The position numbers were made by a program, and so were the translations under genes. Below are positions 56,900 to 64,000 of a DNA stretch of 64,000 bases, one piece after another. The notes beneath the pieces were generated by a model that was not told where the DNA came from, ran no database searches, and saw only the letters and a program-made list of their open reading frames with translations. How positions within the stretch are numbered: position 1 is the first letter of the stretch; every line of letters starts with the position of its first letter. Source of the DNA: Verrucomicrobiia bacterium (GTDB lineage: Bacteria > Verrucomicrobiota > Verrucomicrobiia > Verrucomicrobiales > DEV007); the NCBI GenBank assembly GCA_030427505.1, contig JAUICH010000015.1, forward strand, positions 62,001 to 126,000. Direction: 5' to 3'.

Positions 56900-58366
56900 T
56901 TAAAGATTTCCCCGCCGGAACGCGGCGGTCTTCCGGCCACTCTGGAGCCGCCACTCTAACAGAACCTCCAACAGCTCCGTCTTCTTCGCGGCGTGCTCCG
57001 GGGTATTCCAGAGGTTGGTGGTTTCTCCGGGGTCTTTTTTCAAATCAAAGAGCTGCCCCTCGCTGGCGCCATCCAGGGCATCGCTGCCGAGGACGTGGAC
57101 CAGTTTCCAGTCCCGCTCGCGCACCATGGTCAGATAATCGGCGGTGGTGAAGTTTCCGTCCCGGGTCTGCTCCGCAAAGACGTAGTCCCGCCCTTTCCAA
57201 TCCGGCTCCGCACGCAGAGCGGGCAGCAGCGACTCCGCCTGGAATGACTCGGGCACCTCCAAGCCCGCCAGTTCCAGGATGGTGGGGCCGAGGTCGAAGA
57301 GTTGGACCAATTCGTCCACCTGTCTCCCGCCCTGGAAACGTCCCGGCGTCCAGACGAGGCAGGGCACCCTGGTGACGGGCTCATACATGGTCCACTTTTG
57401 CGAATGCCCGTGATCGGTCAGACAATCTCCGTGATCGGAGGTGAACATGACCACGGAATTCTCCAGGTAACCCCGGCGTTCCAGGGAATCCATGAGTTGG
57501 CCCACCTGGGCGTCAATCATCGTCACGTTTGCCAGGTAATGAGCCCGCTGCCTTCGGCGCTGTTCTTCAGTAGGGTCTAACAGAAGTACCACCGAGTCGT
57601 GGTCCACCTCGTGGTTGTGAGCCCGCATGCCCTTGAAAGCTTCGGGCTGTCCGTCCATGTCCGGCTGGCTGACTTCCTGCAGCGGCAGGTCCGCGTCCGC
57701 GTATTCCGCGAGCGCTTCCGGCGTGGGATCGTAGGGTGGGTGCGGACCGGGAAAGCCGACTTGAAGAAAAAGCGGCTTCTCCAGAGGCGGCCGGGTGTCC
57801 AGCCACCAGCGGGCCAGGTTACCCACGAAGTTGTCCGACTGCGTGTCCGCCGGAAGATCCCAGGTAAAGGCCCCCAGGCTTTCGCGGTAGTCCGGACGCT
57901 GTCGGTAGAATTCCCGCTGCTGTTTCACCAGGCCGCGAGCCGCCAGGGCCTTGTCCCACTCGTCAAAAAACCAGCGTCCTTCCAGGTAGCGGTCCTTGTT
58001 TTCCACCACGTAGCGTTCGTGAAAGCCGCAGGGCGTGGTGAAAGGCCAGGTATGCATCTTGCCCACGTTCACACAGTGGTAGCCCGCCGCGGCCAGGCTG
58101 GAGACCCAGCTGTGTTCCCACTGGTCGGCATTCTTCAGCACGCCATTGGTATGCGGGTAGTAGCCGGTGAAAAGACTGGCGCGGGACGGCGCGCAGGACG
58201 GCGCGGTGACGTGGCAATTGGTAAAGGCCACCCCCTCCCGCGCGAGGCGGTCCAAGTTCGGCGTGCGGACGTGCGAGTGCCCCAGCGCCGCGATGGTGTC
58301 GAAACGCTGCTGATCCGTGAGGATCAGAATGATGTTTGGGGGAGTGCTGTTTCCGGTTCCGCTCAT
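56900..58366 (-). CDS. Sulfatase without visible signal peptide
   Basis: 488-residue type I sulfatase. Metal-binding IILILTDQQRFD, catalytic Cys58 in CAPSRASLFTGYYPHTNGV, TSDHGDCLTDHGHSQKW. No Sec or Tat signal is seen, so it may act inside the cell or on small imported compounds. The Nramp-like gene follows it by 18 bp, so they may share a transcript. Confidence 0.92.
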   Translation of the reverse strand: MSGTGNSTPPNIILILTDQQRFDTIAALGHSHVRTPNLDRLAREGVAFTNCHVTAPSCAPSRASLFTGYYPHTNGVLKNADQWEHSWVSSLAAAGYHCVNVGKMHTWPFTTPCGFHERYVVENKDRYLEGRWFFDEWDKALAARGLVKQQREFYRQRPDYRESLGAFTWDLPADTQSDNFVGNLARWWLDTRPPLEKPLFLQVGFPGPHPPYDPTPEALAEYADADLPLQEVSQPDMDGQPEAFKGMRAHNHEVDHDSVVLLLDPTEEQRRRQRAHYLANVTMIDAQVGQLMDSLERRGYLENSVVMFTSDHGDCLTDHGHSQKWTMYEPVTRVPCLVWTPGRFQGGRQVDELVQLFDLGPTILELAGLEVPESFQAESLLPALRAEPDWKGRDYVFAEQTRDGNFTTADYLTMVRERDWKLVHVLGSDALDGASEGQLFDLKKDPGETTNLWNTPEHAAKKTELLEVLLEWRLQSGRKTAAFRRGNL

Positions 58367-58420
58367 GCCGTCCGCCTCGGGGTAGAGCGGGGATCATAGC
58401 AGGCGATGACGGAGATGCGA

Positions 58421-61078
58421 TCAGGAATCCACGCCACCGGAAAGGCGGGCCTGGCTGGCGAGGATGGACTTGATCTCGGAGGCGATCTTCGGAATCGGGT
58501 CCTGGCGCTTGGGCAACACGGCGCGGGTGCTGTCCTTCAGGCGGGCGGCTTCTTCCAGCGTCAGTTCCTGACCGGACAGCACGATGATGGGCGGACGCTT
58601 CTCCACCGGCATTTCGCGAAGGTGATCCACAAACTGGAAGCCGTCCATCTGCGGCATGGAGAGGTCCAGCAAGACCAGGTTGATCTGATATTCTTTCAGG
58701 ATCTGAAGCGCGGCCTGACCGTCCGCCGCTTCGATGACCTGACAGTGATCGTCGCTGAGAAGCTTACGGATGACCATGCGGTAGCGTTCGTCGTCTTCCA
58801 CCAGCAGCACGTTGATCCCGCCCTCTGGGGCGGCAACGGGCTCGGATGAAGCCACCAGTTCCTTCGCCTCGACTCCAATGACCGGCAGGAAGAGGTCGAT
58901 GCGGGTGGGCTTCTCTTCGTCCGCTTCCGTGGCCAGGAAACCGCCCAGCCGCTTCGCTTCGGCTTCCGCCTTCTGGAGCGGGTGCGTGGCCTCCTCACCA
59001 GCCTGAGCATAGATATTGACGTGCTTATCCAGAATGAGGCGGAAGCAGTACCAGTCGTCCTTGGTTTCCGGGTGCTTGAAAACTTTCGCGGCCAGGGCAG
59101 CCTGAGCCCGCTGGGTGGAATTCGCCGCGTAGGTCAAAATACCCAGCAGGAGTCCGCGAATGCGATTCCGGTCGCCCGTCATGATGCCGAGATCGGGCGA
59201 CCAACTACGATTCAGGTGACTGCCGCGGCCATCAAAGATGGAATGAACGGAGTCACACAGCTGATTGAGCAGCTCTGGCACCACGATCGGTTTCAGCGAT
59301 GAGGTCTCTTGTTTCTTGGCTGGCTTCTCTGCCTGAGCAGGCTTTTTGGGAAGCCAGGCCACTCCACGGCCTTCCACGTTTTCCCGGAAAACGGTGACAT
59401 AGTGCGGACCATCTTTGAGCAGCGCTTTCGTGAAGCAGAAGGTGGCCTTGAAGTCCGTGCCGTTAGGGCGCACCACGCGGATTTCCACCGGGCCACCACT
59501 CTTGCAGCACCGGTCCAGCCACGTCACGGGTTCCACGGCTTCTCCATCGGGACCGGGAACGGATTTGAGGTCGATGAAGCGGGTGACTTCTCTTCCCGCG
59601 ATGCTCTCCGAAGGCGCTCCCAGGATGACGCCTGCCGCGGAGTTCAGCCGCGTGACGCGCAGGGTATCCACGGAAAAAGCGATCACGCCGTCCGGCACCG
59701 TGTTGAACAGCGCCCGGGCAAAGCCCGAGGAGTCCACCAGCGCATCCACCACGCGTTGGTAGGCAACAGCCAAATTTTGGATGCCATGGGCTTCAGCATT
59801 GGGAATGCCTTCGTCCAGCGACTTGTACTGGGCATGCAACTCCATGATCTCGATGATGTCGCTCATGGGGTCGGCCACGCCGTGTTCGGTCTCGTCGAGC
59901 CCCTCTCTCTGCGCTTGTTCCGACGCCCAGGGGTTCACAAACAGACTGACCACGCGCAGCAGCAGGTAAGGAATGCCAAAGGCCAGAATGCCCGTGGTAA
60001 ACACCCCCACGGCCTGAAGGGCGATGCGCTCTCCCACCGTGCGCTCCAGGCCGAGCACCTCGGGATCGCCATACAGCGCGACGGCGACCACCCCCCACGC
60101 TCCCCCCACCAGCAGCGCGGGAGTGATCAGAGTGGAATCTTCCACTTTGATGCGGATAAGGAAACGATCCACAAACGGCACCAGAATACCCGCCACGCCC
60201 CCGATGAGAGCCGCGCTACCCGCCGGCACAAGGTGGGCGGAGGCCGAGATAGCCGCCAGTCCCGCCAAGCAGCCCGCGATCATGTAATGCAGGGGCGCGG
60301 TCCGGCGGATGAGCAACGAAGGCAGGAGAGAGAGCACCAATCCCGCGCCACCGGCGAGGAACGTCACGGCCATCACCCGGCCCACGGACTCGTGCATCTC
60401 GAAAAACCGGCCGCCCGTCATCCCGGACCAGCCCAGCCAGAGCAGCAGCACGCCGCAGGCTTTCCAGGCCAGGCGCTGCCGGTCCACGATCAGGGCCTTG
60501 ATGTTCTTGGTATGAACGGGCTTGGAACGGCCCGCGCCCACCAAGAGCGCCAGCGCCGCGCAGGCAGCCACGAAGCAGACGGCCGAAGAGCCCCCAAAGT
60601 CAATGAATCCGCTGGTCAGAAGCCAGCCGCCGGGCAGTTCCTTGTCCACACCGTTCCACACCACATGGGCGCAGATGGGGTAAACCAGGCCAGCCATGAG
60701 GGCCGACCAGCAGAGGTGCGATCCAAAGCGCAAGCGGTTCGCCACCGGCGTGGAGGAAAGAAGGACGACGATGGCGGCCGTGAGGAACTGGTAGATGAAA
60801 AACGCCGGATACGTCGGCGCGGAGTCCATGAAGCTGGGAATGAACCCGGACCACCCAAAGACACCGCTGAAGCTCTTACCGAAACTGATCCCGAACCCAA
60901 CAAGCCAAAACGCCAAGACACCCACCGCCAGCCCGGCCAGGGTCCGGCTCACGGCATTGACCCGGTTTCCAAAAGACGCCTGCCCAAGAGTGAGGAACAG
61001 CAAACCGGCGATAACAAACACCAGCAGGCCGGAAGCCAACAACTGCCAAAACAGATCGACCTCGGTTTGAATGGACAT
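58421..61078 (-). CDS. Ammonium-transporter-like sensor fused to PAS, degenerate kinase and receiver domains
   Basis: 885 residues. Residues about 1-380 resemble Amt/MEP transporters (GWLLTSGFIDFGGSSAVCFV; GGVAGILVPFVDRFL; VEDSTLITPALLVGGAWG). The twin pore His are replaced: Cys168 and, in the second motif, Leu. Then a PAS domain (FNTVPDGVIAFSVDTLRVTR), a remnant histidine-kinase region (GDRNRIRGLLLGILTYAA) that lacks a phospho-acceptor box and G boxes, and a C-terminal receiver (VLLVEDDERYR, phospho-Asp in VLLDLSMPQMDG, Lys in VLPKRQD). Likely an ammonium or nutrient sensor rather than a transporter. It is divergent from the PhoD gene. Confidence 0.8.
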   Translation of the reverse strand: MSIQTEVDLFWQLLASGLLVFVIAGLLFLTLGQASFGNRVNAVSRTLAGLAVGVLAFWLVGFGISFGKSFSGVFGWSGFIPSFMDSAPTYPAFFIYQFLTAAIVVLLSSTPVANRLRFGSHLCWSALMAGLVYPICAHVVWNGVDKELPGGWLLTSGFIDFGGSSAVCFVAACAALALLVGAGRSKPVHTKNIKALIVDRQRLAWKACGVLLLWLGWSGMTGGRFFEMHESVGRVMAVTFLAGGAGLVLSLLPSLLIRRTAPLHYMIAGCLAGLAAISASAHLVPAGSAALIGGVAGILVPFVDRFLIRIKVEDSTLITPALLVGGAWGVVAVALYGDPEVLGLERTVGERIALQAVGVFTTGILAFGIPYLLLRVVSLFVNPWASEQAQREGLDETEHGVADPMSDIIEIMELHAQYKSLDEGIPNAEAHGIQNLAVAYQRVVDALVDSSGFARALFNTVPDGVIAFSVDTLRVTRLNSAAGVILGAPSESIAGREVTRFIDLKSVPGPDGEAVEPVTWLDRCCKSGGPVEIRVVRPNGTDFKATFCFTKALLKDGPHYVTVFRENVEGRGVAWLPKKPAQAEKPAKKQETSSLKPIVVPELLNQLCDSVHSIFDGRGSHLNRSWSPDLGIMTGDRNRIRGLLLGILTYAANSTQRAQAALAAKVFKHPETKDDWYCFRLILDKHVNIYAQAGEEATHPLQKAEAEAKRLGGFLATEADEEKPTRIDLFLPVIGVEAKELVASSEPVAAPEGGINVLLVEDDERYRMVIRKLLSDDHCQVIEAADGQAALQILKEYQINLVLLDLSMPQMDGFQFVDHLREMPVEKRPPIIVLSGQELTLEEAARLKDSTRAVLPKRQDPIPKIASEIKSILASQARLSGGVDS

Positions 61079-61248
61079 ATCGGGAGGTTCCGCGTTCGGT
61101 TACAACGGTAAAACCTAAAAATTATTCGTCGCGAAGCATAGCTGAAATTAGTAAAAATTTCAATTATTATAAAATTTCTAGTGAATTTAACACTCAAGGC
61201 CGTGCTTTCAGAGTTCTCAACGCTCTCCCAGCGTATTATGGTCGCCCC
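61079..61248. promoter_or_regulatory. AT-rich divergent promoter region
   Basis: 170 bp between the Amt-like sensor and the PhoD-type gene, with runs such as CAATTATTATAAAATTTC. TATTAT at 61234-61239 stands close to the PhoD start and could be a -10, but no matching -35 was found. Transcription from both sides probably starts here. Confidence 0.35.
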
Positions 61249-63108
61249 ATGATTCGCCTCCTTACCCCTCTCCGTCTGGCCATTTTCCTCAGCCTCTTCG
61301 CCACACGCGGTTTCGCTCAGGACGCGCCCATTCAAATCACCCACGGCCCCATCCTGGGCCGTCCGGCTCCGGACTCCATGAGTCTGTGGATGCGGTCCAG
61401 CCAGCCAGGGAAAGTCTGGGTCACCTACGGACGGTCCGCGGAAACCCTGGACCAGACCTCCGAACCCGCGGCCACCGCGCTGGAAGATGACAATACGGGC
61501 ATCGTCACCCTGAGTGGCCTGGAGCCTGACACCACCTACTACTACCAGGCGCAACCCGCCGGCCCCGCGGGCTCTTTCCGCACCCTGCCCTCTCCCGAAG
61601 CCTTCAAGCACCCCGAATTCAATCCCGACGGCCGCTTCAACCTGCGCTTCGAGTTCGCCTGCGGCAACAACCAGGCGGGCGGTGGCGACAGCGTGGGACC
61701 GGAACTGCCGGTCTATACCACGATGAACCGCGAGATTCGCGACACCATCCAGTTCGCGATTCTGAATGGCGACTGGCTTTATGAAGACAAGCGGGAGTTC
61801 ACCGCGCCTGAATGGTTTCAGCAGGTGGGAATCGAACAGGACGCCGCACCCGGGATTGTTGATCTCGATCCTTCTATTGTGGGAGTCTGGGAAAACTACA
61901 AAGTCTATCTGGAACGCGGTCAGAACCTCTCCGAATGGCACCGCCACGTCCCGTCTTTCTACACGTATGACGACCACGAAGCGCTGAATGACATCTATGG
62001 CACGGCGGAAGCGGGCTACGTAAACCGCCGCGCGGTGTTCCGCGACATCGGGGTGCGGGCTTGGTTCGACTACCTGGCCTGGGCCAACCCCGTGGAACAC
62101 AGCGTGCCCGCCCACTTCGGCCGGGCGACCCTGGAAGCGGGTAGCGACGTGCTGACGGATGAGTCCGCCGATTTCACCCAACTGAAGCTGGATGAAATGG
62201 CGAACCTGCACATCCATTGGGACACGCCCACCGCCGGGGTGAAAGACATGGATCTTGACCTCCAACCCGGCAATCCCAACTCAGCGGTCTATGACCTCGT
62301 GGAAGTGCTGGGCCCCCACCAGGTGCGCATCCATCCCGCCGCGAAAGCGGATGGAACCGCGCCCTACTCCATCGGCCGCCGCTGTTATGGAAAGTTCTCC
62401 GTTTCGAACTGCGACTTCTTCCTGCTGGATACCCGTTCCCACCGGGATCTGCACGACGTGAAGCACCCGGACAAACCGGGCGTGTCCATGCTGGGCAAAC
62501 AACAACTGGAATGGCTGAAGAAAGGTATCTCCGAAAGCCAGGCGGACTTCATCTTCGTGGTCTCCTCGGTGAACTTCATGGTGCCTCATGTGGGTAGCGG
62601 AGGCGGTGGAGACATCAACGCGGCCGTGGCCAAGGACGACGCCTGGACGGTCTTCCTGGAAGAACGCGAAGGCCTCATCGATTTCTGGGACGCCCTGGAG
62701 AAACCGGTCTTCGTCCTGACGGGCGACTTGCACAACAGCTTCGCCATCAAGATCACGGACAACGTCTGGGAGTTCGCCAGCGGTCCGCACAATTCCATCA
62801 ACCACGCCCCGGAGAAAGACGAAGGTAATCGCCCTCCGAACGGCACCTTCCAATATGGCCCACGCCCCTGCGAGATCCGCTGGTCCACCTATGTCCTGGC
62901 GGACATTCCCCGGGCCAACCGCACCTTCCCGCAGTACTGCGTGGTCCAGGTAAACAACGTGTTCGATAACCCGGTGGAAAAAGACGGCAGCCACCGCTGG
63001 GTGGCCTACTCCCGCCCGCAGGTCATCTTCCAATACTTCGATGCCTTTACCGGAAAGCTGAACTACAGCGAAACCATCCTGGGACCGGAGTCAGGGTGGA
63101 AGCCCTGA
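61249..63108 (+). CDS. PhoD-type alkaline phosphatase/phosphodiesterase
   Basis: 619 residues, exported (MIRLLTPLRLAIFLSLFATRGFA signal). An N-terminal fibronectin-like domain (ITHGPILGRPAPDSMSLWMR, LEPDTTYYYQAQPAG) precedes the metallophosphatase core (FEFACGNNQ, FAILNGDWLYED, TYDDHEALNDIYG, VLTGDLHNSFA). PhoD enzymes release phosphate from esters. The Asp/His ligands of the family appear conserved. The next gene overlaps its end. Confidence 0.9.
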   Translation: MIRLLTPLRLAIFLSLFATRGFAQDAPIQITHGPILGRPAPDSMSLWMRSSQPGKVWVTYGRSAETLDQTSEPAATALEDDNTGIVTLSGLEPDTTYYYQAQPAGPAGSFRTLPSPEAFKHPEFNPDGRFNLRFEFACGNNQAGGGDSVGPELPVYTTMNREIRDTIQFAILNGDWLYEDKREFTAPEWFQQVGIEQDAAPGIVDLDPSIVGVWENYKVYLERGQNLSEWHRHVPSFYTYDDHEALNDIYGTAEAGYVNRRAVFRDIGVRAWFDYLAWANPVEHSVPAHFGRATLEAGSDVLTDESADFTQLKLDEMANLHIHWDTPTAGVKDMDLDLQPGNPNSAVYDLVEVLGPHQVRIHPAAKADGTAPYSIGRRCYGKFSVSNCDFFLLDTRSHRDLHDVKHPDKPGVSMLGKQQLEWLKKGISESQADFIFVVSSVNFMVPHVGSGGGGDINAAVAKDDAWTVFLEEREGLIDFWDALEKPVFVLTGDLHNSFAIKITDNVWEFASGPHNSINHAPEKDEGNRPPNGTFQYGPRPCEIRWSTYVLADIPRANRTFPQYCVVQVNNVFDNPVEKDGSHRWVAYSRPQVIFQYFDAFTGKLNYSETILGPESGWKP

Positions 63109-63437
63109 AGCAATTAAGACAGACCTGCTTGCTAATGACGTTTCTCCTGTTCATTGCCGTCATTTTTTTCCTGGCCAGCACCTTGGCCGCCACTTGGTTT
63201 TCCGCCAGCTTGCGGATGTTTTTCGTCTATCCAAAGATTAAGCAAGTCCGGCCTTCCCGGCTCGGCCCGTTTTTCCGTCTGAATTGGGACGGAGATATTG
63301 AAGCCTATCGGGACACCCATCCCGATGGCAGGTTTGACCGGACTGTCGCTCTGATGCGGACGGCAGACCGGATTGGCAATGTTTGCTTAGCCTTCACCGC
63401 GATTCTGACGCCTTTGTTTTTGTGGATGGCTTCTTGA
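63096..63437 (+). CDS. Small hypothetical membrane protein
   Basis: 113 residues from a GTG overlapping the PhoD gene by 13 bp; an ATG at 63135 would give 100 residues. Two hydrophobic helices (about 12-38 and 93-112) flank a polar domain with IKQVRPSRLGPFFRLNWDGDIEAYRDTHPD. No family was recognised. The overlap suggests translation coupled to the phosphatase. Confidence 0.6.
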   Translation: MEALKQLRQTCLLMTFLLFIAVIFFLASTLAATWFSASLRMFFVYPKIKQVRPSRLGPFFRLNWDGDIEAYRDTHPDGRFDRTVALMRTADRIGNVCLAFTAILTPLFLWMAS

Positions 63438-63560
63438 ACCTGATGCCTGCGCGGCGGCGAAATCCTCTTTCCCCTCAACGGCAGAGTCTTTTCCTGGGCG
63501 AAACGCAAAGAATCGAATGTTCAGCCTTAAGATTTTTGATATCCTCAAGCTTGGCCAAAG

Positions 63561-63995
63561 ATGAGCGACTTTTGGGTTCGGAAGGCGAGATGGGACGAGG
63601 ACCACGCTGGACTGCGGGCGGTCCGGTATGAGGTGTTTGTGTCCGAGCAGAAGGTGCCTGAGGAAATCGAAGTCGACGAACAGGACGCACTGGCGCTGCA
63701 CGTTCTGGCGGAGGCGGAAGACGGCCAGGCCATCGGCACGGGACGGCTCTTGATGGACGAGGCGCGCATCGGGCGCATGGCGGTGCTGCTGCCGTGGCGG
63801 CGGCGCGGCGTGGGCGGAGCCATGCTGCGCTTTCTCCTGGAAGAAGCCCGCGCCCAGGGTCTGCGGGACGTGCGGCTGCATGCCCAAGTCTCCGCGATGC
63901 CTTTCTACGAACGCTTTGGATTCGCCGGAGAGGGCGAGGAATTCACGGAAGCCGGCATCCCGCACCGGACCATGCGGCTACGGTTGCGGAATTGA
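63561..63995 (+). CDS. GNAT-family N-acetyltransferase
   Basis: 144 residues. The acetyl-CoA-binding segment IGRMAVLLPWRRRGVGGAMLRFLLEEA (R-x-x-G-x-G/A) is clear, as are the N-terminal RYEVFVSEQKVPEEIEVDEQD and the C-terminal AMPFYERFGFAGEGEEF. This pattern is close to ElaA-like or general GNAT proteins. Substrate unknown. The gene ends within a few bases of the window edge. Confidence 0.88.
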   Translation: MSDFWVRKARWDEDHAGLRAVRYEVFVSEQKVPEEIEVDEQDALALHVLAEAEDGQAIGTGRLLMDEARIGRMAVLLPWRRRGVGGAMLRFLLEEARAQGLRDVRLHAQVSAMPFYERFGFAGEGEEFTEAGIPHRTMRLRLRN

Positions 63996-64000
63996 CCTGA

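Overview
The window comes from a GC-rich bacterial chromosome, most likely Verrucomicrobiota (probably Opitutae-like). This is inferred from gene content: a TIGR04073 exosortase-associated protein, a PSD1/DUF1549-DUF1553 cytochrome protein next to a DUF1501 protein, several formylglycine sulfatases, a GreA carrying a very large N-terminal extension, and a DksA-like protein with a histone-H1-like Lys/Ala tail. I see no rRNA, convincing tRNA, CRISPR array or prophage.

Positions 1-31 kb are mostly housekeeping: lipase, FtsB/DivIC-like protein, enolase, giant GreA, FolE2, rpsR-rpmG-dksA-like, SLC13 permease, CstA, a hybrid histidine kinase, rpmI-rplT-pheS-pheT, carA, an FHA protein, purA, uppS, an NtrC-type regulator whose phospho-acceptor Asp is Glu, mfd and a SurA-like isomerase. 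A MITE-like element with about 35-bp inverted repeats sits directly behind the isomerase gene and supplies its stop codon. A tight operon follows (MOSC, mobA, fdhD, HTH-metallo-beta-lactamase fusion), each gene overlapping the next by 4 bp.

Positions 32-47.5 kb are accessory and catabolic: a Tat-exported sulfatase, DUF1501 and PSD1 proteins with a divergent AraC regulator, a PQQ-type beta-propeller, a lower-GC islet with an AbiEii-like nucleotidyltransferase and a small overlapping gene, an atypical SDR, and a FAH-family hydrolase, TauE/SafE and MFS group. Four intergenic regions hold a modular palindromic repeat: a conserved linker close to CTTTGTGCGGC between two palindromes whose stems differ from copy to copy.

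Positions 47.8-55.3 kb form the most interesting block: a TolC-family outer-membrane protein divergent from an Alg8-like polysaccharide synthase, an HlyD/Alg44-like adaptor without a PilZ domain and two NAD-dependent sugar epimerase/dehydratases. It looks like a synthase-dependent exopolysaccharide system that exports through TolC rather than through AlgE/AlgK. The rest holds an Nramp-like transporter lacking the usual metal-binding motifs, a second sulfatase, an ammonium-transporter-like sensor fused to PAS, a degenerate kinase and a receiver domain, a PhoD-type phosphatase, a small membrane protein and a GNAT acetyltransferase.
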